DNA of 64,000 bases from Eunapius fragilis (lineage: Eukaryota; Porifera; Demospongiae; Spongillida; Spongillidae): NCBI GenBank assembly GCA_963681505.1, contig OY811989.1:1443577-1507576 (forward strand), in the 5' to 3' direction. Shown piece by piece: positions 12,164-23,379 of the stretch. The notes beneath the pieces were generated by a model. It was not told the origin of the DNA. It did no database searches and worked only from the letters and a program-made list of their open reading frames with translations. Both the position numbers and the translations under genes were made by a program. The first letter of the stretch is position 1, and each line of letters begins with the position of its first letter.

Positions 12164-12176
12164 TTATTTATATATG
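12164..12176 (-). promoter_or_regulatory. TATA box of tectonin 1
   Basis: On the minus strand this reads CATATATAAATAA, about 45 bp upstream of the ATG. The tectonin 2 promoter keeps TATATAAATAATAAGCGA at the same distance, and homology continues to a GGCACGGTTCAAAG block about 100 bp upstream. Confidence 0.6.
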
Positions 12177-12236
12177 AGGCGAATCCATACATATACACCA
12201 TGCATGCAATTCCATTTGGCACGGTTCAAAGTATAA

Positions 12237-13472
12237 CTTATAATTGCTTCAAAATTTGTTATAACCTTTGAGTCTTGTTGTTATTAGGCTAATTTCTAGC
12301 TGTTTGTCTCGGTTTGTTCATTAAAATTTATTTACTCTGCCCGTTACAAAGATACACCGTACAAAGTGAGTACACATTTTACCATTCGATCTGTGCCGAA
12401 GATCGATCGAGGCAAACCGCGTTCAATTCAACATACTATATGGGAGGTGTAGCCAATCAAGTGAGGAATTGTGCTCGCTCTAATTGTTTTTTAAAAAGTA
12501 TAAGACAAAAACTCATAAATAGCCTGCAAACCAATCTTAATAAAAGCGATTTAAACAACAGTGATGAGTGCAGACAGAGCATAGATATATAAGTATTGAA
12601 CCCCAAAGGGTACTAAGGCCAACTGAATTTTCCGTAGGGAGAAATTTGATTTGATTTGATTGATATGACATATGATGCAAAAAGACCAGTAATGGCATAA
12701 ATTCTCTGAGATACTAGCTGCCTAACAGGCGGGGTAAGGTTTACAGAAAGAGGATGCAAGTGGCGGTATAATTACGTGATGTAAGGGACAAAAATGAATA
12801 GAACCATGCCGGTATGCACATATACTACCAAATTCAATTTGAAGTGTATATGGCGAGACTTGCGAGTTGAGATTGGACACATAAACTAGCTAGCTGGGCA
12901 AAATGAAACTAGTGTACAAGAAATCTATGAAATGAAATCTAGCAGACCCAATTATGAAGTGAATGCTATCAATACACAATATTATAAGTTTGTTTCCTAG
13001 TTCGTTATTATAAGCTTAGGAAGCCATTTTGTATATGGTTTAAAATTCCGTATCTGGGCTAGCTGCATTGATTTCATTATTGGAGCAACCGGACTACATA
13101 TGTAGGCATGCAATATGTGAAGGTTTCTAAAAACATTATTCCTTCACCCAAGGTCTCTTACCAGATTGAAATAACTTATGGTCCAAGTGCATAATATGAG
13201 GTAGCTAAGAATTAAGACTCATGCATGCAATTAATGCTGATGTCTATAGCTCATCTGAACCTCTAATTGTGAATTAAATCGCATGCCCATTGAATACGTT
13301 CATATTGGTACTCCTTAAATGATGGAGGAAATGACAACTAGATCCTGCATGGGAGAGGGAATGCTGATGGAGTTGAGTATCAATAGACTAATCGTGGAGA
13401 AAAATTATCCTTTTCATTTCGATTTTTAGATAGTGAATGTTGTTATACCTATTCAATCTCTTTAATTTCTAT
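12237..13472. other. No gene recognised; possible non-LTR retrotransposon tail
   Basis: At 12596-12662 the sequence ends in AAATTTGATTTGATTTGATTG after ACTGAATTTTCCGTAGGG. Such short tandem tails are typical of CR1/L2-like LINE 3' ends, but no reverse transcriptase is visible. The open frame at 12314-12592 has no recognised match. The rest is AT-rich and featureless. Confidence 0.3.
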
Positions 13473-14818
13473 TTCATACATCTGAACTGGACTCCGCAAG
13501 CCGTGCCCCTATTGAATTTGTCTAGGAAAATTAATAGACAGTTGAAACCATCAGAATTGCTTTCTGAGGGAGGTCAAGGAGCTAATTAAATTTTGTACGC
13601 GGAGGATACCAGAAGCCGAGACAAGTTCACAAGACCAGCTGACCTTCATCCAATTGAACCATTGTTTGTACGCCCGCACACAGCTGACTCTTACTGTTGA
13701 GGGTTGCTAGATTTTACTGCTGGCGGGCCAGCTGCACCACGTGCACGAGCTGCACAATCTCTTGCGGAGCCGTGCTCATACCTGTGCCAAATACTACACT
13801 GTACACAGTTAGGAATGTCTGTGAAGGCATGCATGGCTGTATATCAGTAGACAACGTGCATACAAATGTGAGGCAATACACTGGTGTGCTTACACTATCT
13901 CTGTGTATTACTAGTTTTGCCCGAGATGGACAGCCATCTTGGCTCCAACGGGTGGATTTATGCAGTGCCCATTTGTATAGTGAAGGCACGGCTGTATTGT
14001 TAGATAACTTGCATACAGTAGTACATGGATGCATGCAGGCACACATGTAAAGTGAGGGCATGTATATTGGTAGAAAACGTGCTACTTCCGTATGTTAGAA
14101 CCGTTTGTATACTGTTATAAGGTAAACAGCATTATGAATCAATTAAAACCTAACATAATGTTCTGAAAATAGGCGAAATATAGGACTTACATTTCCCTTT
14201 CTTATTAGAACCTTGTTTGAAATTCCTTCCTTTTTACACCACCAATTCTATATGCCGCCAACTTTCTCATTGAGAGTGTTTTTATTACTTGTTTCATTTT
14301 TTTCTAATTTCTTAATACCTCACGAGAAGAGATATTAACTAGAAAATTTTGAAATAAGACCATTTAATTTTGTGGTGTTATTCATCATTCTCACACCTCT
14401 CGTTCCTGAAATTTAACCAGCCACACAATTTGACAAATTTGAAACTATGAAATTTGTACTATTTATGTACTAGCTTATGAACACCCATATTCATAGTCTG
14501 TGGGTGATAATGACATGGTGTCCAACAATATTTAGTTGCATCAGACCCCTCTTCATATGAAGATGGTGTATTAGGATCCCCAAATGGTGTCTACTTGAAG
14601 TGGGAGTTGCATCTACTGGTGGAGCAGAGGGAGGTATACTATCAGTATGTGGAGGGGGGGTTTGACATGTATTATATGATTGCTGAGTTCCAAAGTCCGG
14701 CACAATAACCAAATCTAAATGATTTTCTTCGCTTCTGCGTATGTGTAAAAGAAATGTTTTAATGACTGCAATCATTTTCTATATGGCTAATCCCTGTATG
14801 AACCCATGAGTATAACGG
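13473..14818. repeat. Duplicated unit U, copy 1 (left part)
   Basis: From 'tctatttcatacatctgaac' it matches unit U copy 2 (18058-19525) and copy 3 (25500-26055). It includes a block beginning GCTGGCGGGCCAGCTGCACC. Both strands are open for about 115 codons in the middle in every copy (for example MGALHKSTRWSQDGCPSR on the minus strand), but neither has a recognisable domain. At 14174-14291 it carries one arm of the family X palindrome. The unit is interrupted at 14818/16949 by the gypsy fragment and resumes at 16953. Confidence 0.8.
14174..14291. repeat. Solo arm of the family X palindrome (relic)
   Basis: Reads AAATATAGGACTTACATTTC .. CTTTTTACACCACC .. CCGCCAACTTTCTCATTGAG .. TTTTTATTACTTG. 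This is one half of the palindrome present in all X copies. The same relic sits in unit U copy 2, so the insertion predates the duplication. Confidence 0.75.
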
Positions 14819-14983
14819 TGTAAGTGGCCAAATCACAGCAGCAAGATAATAGCGATTAGCACAAGTACAGACTGACTTGCATACAAAAATAAGTCCTTAT
14901 ATACAAACAATTGCATAATCGTAATGTTCTAGAAGAGTCTGCGAATGAGACTGCGCAGGCGTGAACATGGCGGATCCGTTACA
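14819..14983 (-). repeat. 3' LTR of the gypsy fragment (165 bp)
   Basis: On the minus strand it starts TGTAACGGATCCGCCATG and ends GGCCACTTACA, the TG..CA ends of an LTR. It adjoins the pol open frame. ACGG at 14815-14818 and at 16949-16952 is the 4-bp target duplication, and unit U copy 2 gives the empty site. It contains TATATAAGGACTT, a plausible TATA box. Confidence 0.8.
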
Positions 14984-14999
14984 TTGCTCCCCTTCTTTT

Positions 15000-16927
15000 T
15001 TAATGTTGGATGTAGGGGCCATAGCGATCGGGGGCACGCCTCTGACGGATCGGATAGCGACGTTCTGCTTCAGGTGCTTCTTGTGCAGCAGGCGGTGGGT
15101 GCTGCTCCCCATGAGCTCCTTCTACTGCAGGACCAGCAGGGATGTCCACTGGAAGGTCTTCATGCTCACCTTCTTCAACATCATCATCTGATAACAGAAG
15201 GTCCTCATCATTTTCGCGAGAATTAGCATCAACCCTTGTCTGTTGAGGCACTACAGCACGTTTTGATCGTTCTACTGGGGTGGGATGTACATCAGCCTCA
15301 GTGCTCTGTTTCATGCAGGGCTTTAGTCTATCAAAGTGAACAATTTGATATCTCCCTCCTCTCTGGTTCTTGATCTTGTATGTGCAGCTGCCCATTTTCT
15401 TGACCACTGTGTATGGCCCTGTCCATGGGTGGAATAGCTTTCTGCACTGACCTCGTGGCACTGCTGGTAAGAATAACCACACCAAGTCACCTTCCTTCAA
15501 CTGTTCCCCATGAGCCTTCCTGTCATAAATAGCCTTCTGCCGGAGATGCTCAGACTGACAGTGCACTCTCACGCTTGCATATGCATCCTGCAACCTTTTC
15601 TTTAGCTCCTGCACAAAATCTGGAAGTTCCTTATCCTCCTCCTCCCGCCTTAGAGGGTACATGAGGTCCACAGGAATAGCTGCTTGGCGCCCAAACATCA
15701 GGAAGAATGGGCTATAACCTGTGGAAGAGTGCACACTTGTGTTATATGCAAAACACAATTTGTGAATATAGTTCTCCCAATCAGCTGGGTTGTCTCCCAC
15801 TGCGGTAGCCAGCATGTCCAGCAAAGTCCGGTTAAAACGCTCTACCATCCCGTTCCCTTGTGGCCTGTAAGGTGTAGTGTGAGATTTCTTAATCTGCAAC
15901 AGTTTACATATTTCCTTGATGAGCTCCGATTCAAACTGACGGCCTTGGTCGGAATGAATCTGCTCCGGGGGAGAAAAACGACAAAACATCTCGTCAACAA
16001 GTTTCACTGCAACTGTAAGGGCCTCTTGATTAGGAATGCCATACACCTCCACCCATTTCGTGAAACAATCTGCTGCCACTAAAACATACTTACTACCTCT
16101 GTTGGTTTCTGGTAGGGGACCCATGATGTCCACACAGACTGTCTGCATAGGATACCCGGCCCGAAGTGTCTGCAGGCCAGCCCTTCGTTTTGGGGCGGTA
16201 GACTTCCTCCTTGCACATATATCACACCTTTTGCACCATTCCTCTACATCCTCACCACACCCAGGCCAATACAAACGTTCCTTTAGTCTCCCTAACATTT
16301 TCCCTTTACCGAGATGTCCCCCAGCAGCTCCCTCATGAAGGTCTTTAAGTACTTCATCATGCAGGACATAGGGCAAAATAAACTGGGATTTGTTTGCATC
16401 TTCCAAATCTTTTCTCCACAACAATCCTTTATCCAAAACTAGAGAATCCCATTGCTGTAATAGCCACTTACTTTCCCTCCCCCAGGTATTCAATTCTTCG
16501 GAAGATGGCAGCTCCCCTAGGCTAACAGCATTGTAAACTGGTCCAATGATGGGATCCACAGATTGAAACTGGCGCATTTGCTCAGCTGTGTATGTCTGAA
16601 AAGGCAAACTGTTAACAACACCCACCAATGCCGATCCTTCAGGTACACCCTTAGAATGACTACTGCGTCCACACTGTCTACAGGGGATTCGTGACAGGGC
16701 ATCTGCATTGTTATGTAGTGACCCTTGCCTATGAACCACTGTAAAGTCGTATTCTTCAAGACGTTCTAGCCAACGAGCTAATTGTCCTTCAGGCTCTTTA
16801 AAGTTTTTCAGCCAGACTAGAGAGCCATGATCTGTTCTTAATGTGAACCGTCTACCCAGTAGGTACTCTCGGAAGTGTTTCACAAATTCCACCACCGCCA
16901 AAAGTTCTCTCCTTGTAACACAATATC
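15000..16927 (-). pseudogene. Ty3/gypsy pol fragment: RNase H plus integrase
   Basis: An open frame of about 640 residues with no internal stop. From the Met at 16901, residues 1-72 are the RNase H C-terminal half (LRTDHGSLVWL, HNNADALSR). The H2C2 zinc finger uses H189, H196, C226 and C229. The integrase core has D258, D318 and E354, a proper D,D35E spacing, with the HSDQGRQFE and NGMVERFNRT motifs. The C-terminal part has the chromo-like/GPY-type segment (WTGPYTVVKKMG). It would catalyse cDNA insertion, but the upstream part of pol and gag is lost, so the copy cannot transpose alone. The long intact frame suggests a fairly recent insertion. Confidence 0.92.
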
Positions 16928-16952
16928 TTACATGGCGGATCCGTTACAACGG

Positions 16953-17165
16953 TGATCAGCACACTGTACTGTAAGAGTGTGTTATGGGCTTTCACCAGTG
17001 GAACTTGTCAACTGAGTTCCCTTCACGTTGGGACATCCACACCACTACAAGGCTCCTCCTCCTCCTCATCAGGGTACCCCCATTTCCTTAGATGCTGCAC
17101 TTCCACATCGGGACACCTCCTCTCTTGGAACCAGTGCTACTTAGAATTAGTGATTCTGGTGGGTA
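16953..17165. repeat. Duplicated unit U, copy 1 (right part)
   Basis: Continues unit U after the gypsy insertion: GTGATCAGCACACTGTACTG and GGGCTTTCACCAGTGGAACT match 19346-19420. Homology fades after the CTTAGATGCTGCACTTCCAC block. Confidence 0.8.
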
Positions 17166-17568
17166 AGGCTGTCAGTTTGTTATGACCAGATACAAAGTCA
17201 CCCATGGAAGTCACCTATGGAAGTCACCCATGGAATGTTGATCAAGTTTACATGAGATGGTGCATGGCAGGCAGATAGGCTAATGCCTTTGTGTTTAGGA
17301 CTCTGAAATTAATGAGACATACGGTCATATACACCCACCTTAGGATCAGAGCACTTGGTGTCATTTTATGTATGTTTATGGATCTGGGCATTGATGCTTC
17401 CGAACACGTTATGGGTGACTTCCATAGGCTTTGCATTTGGTCATATGTGTAGCAAACTTGACAGTCATCCTCCCCATAACCACTAATTCTAAGTAGCATT
17501 GGAATTTCCGTGTATGTGTGTGTGTGTGTGTGTGTGTGCGTGTGTGCGTGTGTGAGTGTGTGTGAGCA

Positions 17569-17623
<55 letters not shown>

Positions 17624-17689
17624 CATTGGAACCTTTCTTTCATGGAGGATGTACAATTACTTTTGTGATGTGTTGACAAGCTACTTCTA
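17166..17689. other. Non-coding stretch with (TG)n
   Basis: Holds a TG microsatellite at 17513-17622 and short repeats of AAGTCACCCATGGAA near 17195-17235. No gene recognised. Confidence 0.5.
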
Positions 17690-17910
17690 GATCAACCATA
17701 GACACCTTCACAACACCGGAAGGACTTTACCATTTCAAGGTAATGCCGTTTGGTTTACTGATGTAATGCTCCGGCGACCTTTCAGCGACTAATGGATAGA
17801 GTATTGAGTTGGTTAAAATGGTCTGTTTAGTGTTAGTGTATTTTGATGACATAATCGTTGTCGGTACTACATTTCAGGAACATTTGCATCACCTCAGGAG
17901 CATTTGTATC
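17690..17910 (+). pseudogene. Ty3/gypsy reverse transcriptase relic
   Basis: Translates with shifts to TFTTPEGLYHFKVMPFGL, then VYFDDIIVV and EHLHHL, the classical gypsy RT palm with its YxDD catalytic motif. It has stops and frame changes. A closely similar relic lies at 25330-25500, and both lie directly left of a unit U copy, so relic and unit were duplicated together. Confidence 0.8.
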
Positions 17911-17919
17911 ACCTCAGTA

Positions 17920-18061
17920 TAGAGGGTTCTCAGAAATGGTACGTGATCATGGTAACCCGCGCATTGCCGTAGTTCTCTTTCAAGATGGCTACCGTTTTAT
18001 ATATATTTTATATTGTATGCTCTGTCAAGATGGCGACTGTGACGTTACGGTGAGAACCTTC
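17920..18061. mobile_element. 142-bp MITE with GARGGTTCTCA inverted ends
   Basis: Ends GAGGGTTCTCA (17922-17932) and TGAGAACCTTC (18051-18061) are inverted repeats, flanked by TA. Unit U copies 1 and 3 lack it at the same place (for example ACCTCACTATTTCATAC at 25503-25520), which supports insertion. A TA target suggests a Tc1/mariner-type source (inference). Confidence 0.7.
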
Positions 18062-19525
18062 TATTTCATACATCTGAACTGGACTCCGCAAGCCGTGCCC
18101 CTATGGAATTTGTCTAGGCAATTTAATAGATAGATGAAACCATCTTCTGGGGAGAGGTCAAGGAGCTAATTAAATTTGTACGCCCTAAGCTGAGACAAGT
18201 TCACAAGACCGCTGACCTTCATCCAATAATGAGCCATTGTTTGTACGCCCTCGCGCAGCTGACTGAGGGTCGCTAGGTTTTACTGCTGGCGGGCCAGCTG
18301 CACCACTTGCACGAGCTGCACAATCTCTTGCGTAGCCGTGCTCATTCCAGTGCCAAATACTACACTGTACACAGCTAGGAATGTCTGTGAAGGCATGCAT
18401 GGCTGTATATTGGTAGACAACGTGCATACAAATGTGAGGCAATACACTGGTGTGCTTACACTATCTCTGTGTATCACTAGTTTTGCCCGAGATGGACAGC
18501 CATCTTGGCTCCAACGGGTGGATTTATGCAGTGCGCCCATTTTTATAGTGAAGGCACGGCTGTATTGTTAGATAACAGACATGTAAAGTGAAGGCATGTA
18601 TTGGTAGAAAAGGTGCTACTTCGATTGCGTATGTTAGAACCATTTGTATACTGTTATAAGGTAAACAGCATAATGAATTAATTAAAACCTAACATAATGT
18701 TCTACAAATGGGTGAATATAGGATTTACATTTCCCCTTTTTATGAGACCCTTGTTTCCTTTCTTTTTTACACCACTATTGCCTTCCAATTCTATACGCCA
18801 CTAACTAGAGTTTTTTTTATTACTTGTTTCATTTGTTCCTACTGAATTTCTTAATAATTCATGAGAATTAAGAGATATTAACTAGACAATTTTGAAATAA
18901 GACCATTTAATTTGGTGGTGTTGTTCATCATTCTCACACCCCTCGTTCCTGCAATTTAACCAGCACACAATTGACAAATCTTAAACTAAGAAACTGATTT
19001 GTACTATTTATGTACTAGCTTATGAATACTCGTATTCACAGTCTGTGGGTGATAATGACATGGTGTCCAACAATATTTAGTTGCATCAGACCCCTCTTCC
19101 CAGATACGAAGACGGTGTATTAGGATCCCCAGATGATGTCTACTTGTGGAGGAGGAAGTGGGGGTTGTATCTACTGACCATTGGAGCAGGAGGGGTTGAC
19201 ATGTATTATATGATAGCAGAGTTCCAAAGTCCGGCACAATAACCGAATCTAAATGATTTTCTTCGCTTCTGCGTACGTGTAAAAGAAATGTTTTAATGAC
19301 TGCAATCATTTTCTATAAAGCTAATCCCTGTATGAACCCATGAGTATAATGGTGATCAGCAAGCTGTACTGTAAGAGTGTGTTATGGGCTTTCACCAGTG
19401 GAACTTGTCAACTGAGTTCCCTTCACGTTGGGATGTCACACCACTACAAGGCTCCTTACTCCTTCATTTCCTTAGATGCTGCACTTCCACTTTGGGATAC
19501 TTCTCTTGGACCATTCTATCCAGCA
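18062..19525. repeat. Duplicated unit U, copy 2
   Basis: Matches 13473-14818 followed directly by 16953-17165, without the gypsy insertion. It carries the same solo X palindrome arm at 18712-18826. It ends at a C-run (19529-19542) next to the tectonin relic. Confidence 0.85.
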
Positions 19526-19556
19526 GATCCCCCCCCCCCCCCCACACACACACAGC

Positions 19557-19757
19557 ACTTGCACGATCATTTAAGTCCAAGAGCACTGTGATATATGTTG
19601 TTGATCGTGTTTCTAGCCGCCATCGATCCCCCCTTCCCCCCCCCCCCCCCCCCTCCCCAAGTACATCTATGCGAATATAATGTCACGCCGCTGTACATAA
19701 TTAAACCCGACTATAAGGCCACTCCAATAAAATGTCTAGTTTCTGGTTTAGGCAACC
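19557..19757 (-). pseudogene. Tectonin 3'-end relic
   Basis: GCACGATC..AAGTCCAAGAGCACTG at 19560-19587 and GTTGTTGATCGT..GCCGCCATCGAT at 19598-19627 match the 3' coding ends of the two tectonin genes. At 19716-19756 the block GGCCACTCCAATAAAATG..AGTTTCTGG is the reverse complement of the tectonin 2 downstream flank (about 23965-24000). A C-run sits between them. It appears to be a third, rearranged tectonin copy. Confidence 0.6.
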
Positions 19758-19786
19758 ATTATTTCTCTGCATAATCATCAGTATAA

Positions 19787-20563
19787 CAAGTAGAGAAAAA
19801 CATTAATTCTTTAACGAGGGATATAGGAATTGGAGGCAAAGGTGGTGTAAAAAGGAGGGGAACAAGGTTTTGAGAAAAGAAAAATGAGACAAAAATCCTG
19901 CACATGTAAATGTAACAGAACCAAAAGAAGTGCTAAATATAGGATTTTTGTCTCATTATACCCTTTCCTCAAAACTTTGTTCTCCACCTTTTTACACCAC
20001 CTTTGCCTCCAATTCCTATATCCCACCAACTTTCTCGTTAGAGAATGTTTTTCTCTACTTATTTTTAAAATTATCAATGGCAAGTGCCCCCCCCCCCCCC
20101 CCCCCCGCGCTTCAATTACCGGACGCCCGCTTTTGTCTGGGATCACTGTACGGAACGCAAGTTATACCAATCGCTTTAGAATCTCCTGGAAGGGACATCT
20201 CATGTATCATATATATGAGATGTCCTTCCAGGAGATTCTAAAGCGATTGGTATAACTTGCGCTCTTTAAAACCATTCCTATCCTGAGTTATACTCACCCG
20301 AGAAGAAGACGACGACGACGACGGAGAAGAATTGGCTTGGGGACGAGGTAAAACACGAACTTTTTTTTGTTCTCTTAAAGCAAGCAGTTTGAAGACTGGA
20401 ATAAAATATTTAAATGACCGTCATTGCCTTCTGGTTCGATAGCAACAAAGAGCTACACTATCCGTTTCTCGGTACGCGAGTTATACGGGGGTCGCGGGTT
20501 TTTAAAAAATGATTTCACGACCCGGGTCAATTCCTATATAGGAATTACTATCGTAGTTCCTGA
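19787..20563 (-). mobile_element. Helitron-like family X, copy X2
   Basis: On the minus strand it starts TC at 20563, then a hairpin stem AGGAACTAC/GTAATTCCT (one mismatch), then TATATAGGAATTGAC. It ends CTACTTG at 19787 after a diverged palindrome at 19787-20062. The host bases are A and T. It carries a C-run at 20088-20106 and an internal inverted duplication at 20155-20262. It is more diverged than X1, X4 and X6. Confidence 0.7.
20155..20262. repeat. Inverted duplication inside X2
   Basis: Arms with GCAAGTTATACCAATCGCTT and CTCCTGGAAGGGACATCTCA face their reverse complements across a short AT loop near 20205. One arm corresponds to sequence that is single-copy in the other X elements (CCGATTCTGAAGCTATTGG in X1). 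Confidence 0.8.
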
Positions 20564-20743
20564 TAAAATACAGACAAGTATACGAACGTGCGCGGGATTC
20601 TCCCAGCCACTGGTTAGTATTTTACGTGCACTTATCAATTACATCCGGTACCCCCCCCCCCCCCCCCCCCCCCTCCCGGGATTTGACGTTATAGCCACGC
20701 CTACAGTGGATATTATTGCACTTGCAAAAATGGCGCCACTCAG

Positions 20744-21235
20744 CAGTGGCGGTCTGACCAGGGTGCGGGGGGGGGGGGGGGGGGGGGGGGCAAATCTCCC
20801 CCGCCCCCCCACAGCGGACCCCCAAAAGGGGGCGCCAAAACGGCAACAGGACGCCAAAATACCTACCACCAGCGCAATTTCCAGACCTCTCCGACTGGGG
20901 GGGAGGGTCGGAGCTAGGCACCATCCCAGCAAAAAGTTCTTGGGCAAGGTTCTTGCCAAGAAGAGCAAGATCTTGGCAGGAGGCCAAGATCTTGCCAGGA
21001 GGCTGAGATCTTGCCATATCTTGGGTAAGATCTTGGCCAAGGTCTTGGCCAGAAATTGGCGGCATAATCTTGGCACCTTGGGCAAGATCTTGGGCAAGTC
21101 TTGGGCAAGTTGGGCAAGATCTTGGGCAAGTTGGTCAAGATCTTGGGCAAGCTGGTCAAGATCTTGGGCAGGAATCTTGTCCAAGAACTTTTTGCTGGGC
21201 ATGTCCCCAGATACTTAATGCCCAGACCGCCACTG
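20744..21235. mobile_element. hAT-type MITE with an AAGATCTTGG minisatellite core
   Basis: Outer inverted ends are CAGTGGCGGTCTG (20744) and CAGACCGCCACTG (ending 21235). Just outside, GGCGCCA appears on both sides. A G-run follows the left end (20767-20790). Inside, a second inverted pair, CCCAGCAAAAAGTTCTTGG and its complement, brackets 20924-21202. That segment is made of tandem units containing the palindrome CAAGATCTTG. The LAQDL-type frames here are products of the repeat. Confidence 0.75.
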
Positions 21236-21638
21236 GGCGCCAGAGAAAAAGATGTGGGACTGCCGACTGACAAAGTGATTAAGACAGCATTCTGCGACGT
21301 TCTCGGCGGCGAAGTTGAGCATGTACTGATACAGATAGAATAGCAGTGGGTGATCACAAGGTTTTTGTTGATCTCCAAGACAGAGATAAACCCGACAAGA
21401 GTATTTTGCAGGTAATACCAGTGCGCAAAGCGAGCCGGTTAAAGAAGTTACGTATCACCCATATGTTTTATGCTCATGCTCGCGCATAGTCTAAAACTGG
21501 ATCGAACAAAACAGAGCAATTAAAACTATACATAAAAACCTATATAGTCAAACCCCGACCCTTTGATAGGGAGGATTTGACAGCATACCGCGGAATAGTT
21601 TGATATGACGCAATGTCAAATCCCGACCCTTGCCCGTA

Positions 21639-21675
<37 letters not shown>

Positions 21676-21985
21676 ACCGGCTGTCATTGATAAGTGCATT
21701 ATGTTGGTAAATGTGAAACTGAACAGAAGGAACTGTTCGGGCCGGTGGCAGGAACATGTTGAAAACCTTGATATGATACGTACCACGTGTTAATTATTTA
21801 GGACAAAACTGAACCTTGCATGCCATCGCCATCTGGAACTCTATCAAAATTAAAATTAGTCAGCTGTTTGTTTGTATACGCATAGTTGCAAATGTTCAAA
21901 TATCCTTTGATTGGAGTGCTTTTTGTATGGATCGTTGCAGCGAAAAGGGACCTAACGTGATATTACAAAATTAGTTGTGGCTAGG
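21236..21985. other. Non-coding stretch with a 35-bp G-run
   Basis: A pure run of 35 G at 21640-21674 is preceded by a duplicated TCAAAYCCCGACCCTT phrase (21549 and 21615). No gene recognised. Confidence 0.5.
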
Positions 21986-22210
21986 GAGCCGGTACCGGCC
22001 CTCGAAAAGACAGATGCTAGACTACCGGTACCGGCTCTCTAGAAATAAATTCACTGCGAGCCGGTACCGGTGTCAGAGGCATAAATGACTCCCAGGCATA
22101 AATGACTCCCCCGGTCATTTACGCCTAAATGACTCCTCCTAGGCATATATGACTCCCCACGTGAATTCCATAAGTCACGTGTAGTTGTTGAAGTGAGAAA
22201 GCTCGCTCGC

Positions 22211-22700
22211 ATGGACAAGGACGAATTCAGTGTTGTCGAGGATTACCTGCGTAGGAATCAATATCCCGGCTGAGGGAATTTCGAAGGGAGATAAGGCCAA
22301 TCTAAGACGCAAATGCAAAAACTTCAAGTTCAACTGTGGAGTGCTCTATTTCAAAAGAGTAAAGAAAGGCGAAGGTGATGGGGAAGGGTGGAAGATTTGT
22401 GTTAGAACTGAAGACGAAAAAAAGACGCATTCTCGAGTCATGCCATGCTGGGATTGAAGGTAAAACTGAACGTATATATTATTCAGCCTGTACGATAATT
22501 TTATACCTGTATTTGTACACGCAACATTGTAGGAAGCCACTTAGGCAGAGATAAAACCATTCAAAAATATCCAGTCGCTTCTTCTGGAAAAACATCAATG
22601 AAGATATAATAGGATATTTGTACAAGTGTCAGAGAACTAACGCTAAGTTTTCAAAGTCTATAATGCAAAGCTGCATCCTATTGTTCTATGCAATGCCAAA
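22211..22700 (+). pseudogene. Ginger/gypsy-type integrase N-terminal fragment, two exons
   Basis: The frame from ATG 22211 gives MDKDEFSVVEDYLRR, then KANLRRKCKNFKFNCGVLYFKR, then a RTEDEKK..ILESCHAGIEG segment that needs a 1-nt shift in a run of 7 A near 22418. A GTAAAA donor at about 22459 and an ATTGTAG acceptor at about 22532 give an intron of about 75 bp. Exon 2 reads GSHLGRDKTI, then after a shift SRFFWKNINEDI and YKCQRTNAKF, then VWHQVGDF. Together these form the H-H-C-C zinc finger of Ginger-type integrases. The catalytic core was not found, and the shifts make it a pseudogene. Confidence 0.75.
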
Positions 22701-23175
22701 TGTTTGGCACCAGGTTGGTGACTTCGTGTGTATGTATGATATACATTTGATATGCACATGTAGGCTGCCAGAATCATCTGATTACAATGTAATACAGTGT
22801 GATCAACGCCAACAGTGGTAACAATTCCGTTGCATGAACATTTAGCAAAAAAGTGTTCCTGCATCATGGTTGTGCATGAATTGTCGATCTGTATAAGTAG
22901 CAAGCAGACTGTGATATTATTTGTCTTTGTCAGTGTTCAATATGCATTAGCTCCAACTTCAACCTTCCCAAGGCAGGAGTCGATTTTGTCTAGGCAGATA
23001 ACAGGAGAATAATATACATGCATGTACATGTACGCCTTGGTAAGATCGACGGGGAGTTAATCATGCCTAAGGTTGTAAAAACTCCCGGGAGTCACTTTTA
23101 TCAGGGGGGAGTCATATATGCCTAGGCGTGAATGACTGGGGAGTCATATATGCCTAGGCGTGAATGACTGGGGAG

Positions 23176-23379
23176 CAGGGCCGTAGAGAGGGGGGGGGGG
23201 GGGGGGGGGGGTATGCAGGGTAAGTTACCCCGGGCCTCAGGGTATATTGGGGGCCTCAGGGTCCTGAAAATACATATTGCATTTGTGCGGAATTCCGTAA
23301 ACTTAATTGGGATAGGGTGGGGGGGGGGCCTCATTAACATAAAATACCCCGGGCCTCCGTGCCGCTCTCAACGGGCCTG
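23176..23379. mobile_element. 204-bp hAT-type MITE
   Basis: The ends CAGGGCCGTAGAGAGG (left) and, reverse-complemented, CAGGCCCGTTGAGAGCGG (right) form imperfect TIRs. It is flanked by CTGGGGAG (23168-23175) and CTGGAGAG (23380-23387), 7/8 identical. A G-run follows the left TIR, and GGGCCTC is repeated inside. It is inserted in the GGAGTCATATATGCC tandem array. Confidence 0.8.

Larger units (their letters stand above)
14819..16948 (-). mobile_element. Ty3/gypsy retrotransposon, 5'-deleted
   Basis: The order on the minus strand is a 19-bp stub of the 5' LTR (TGTAACGGATCCGCCATGT, 16930-16948), then pol from within RNase H through integrase, then the full 3' LTR. Gag, protease and nearly all of the reverse transcriptase are absent. 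The ACGG duplication lies on both sides. Compared with 19340-19350, where AATGGTGATCAGC is uninterrupted, the insertion boundaries are exact. Confidence 0.9.

Noticed and set aside
13714..14061. A possible gene for the 115-codon frame MPSLYMCACMH.. in unit U
   Set aside because: The plus strand is equally open, no domain is recognisable, and the frame is broken differently in the other two copies. Kept only as part of the repeat.
20622..21378. Frames of LAQDL / LGKILGK repeat type
   Set aside because: Generated by the CAAGATCTTG minisatellite; open on both strands and in several frames.
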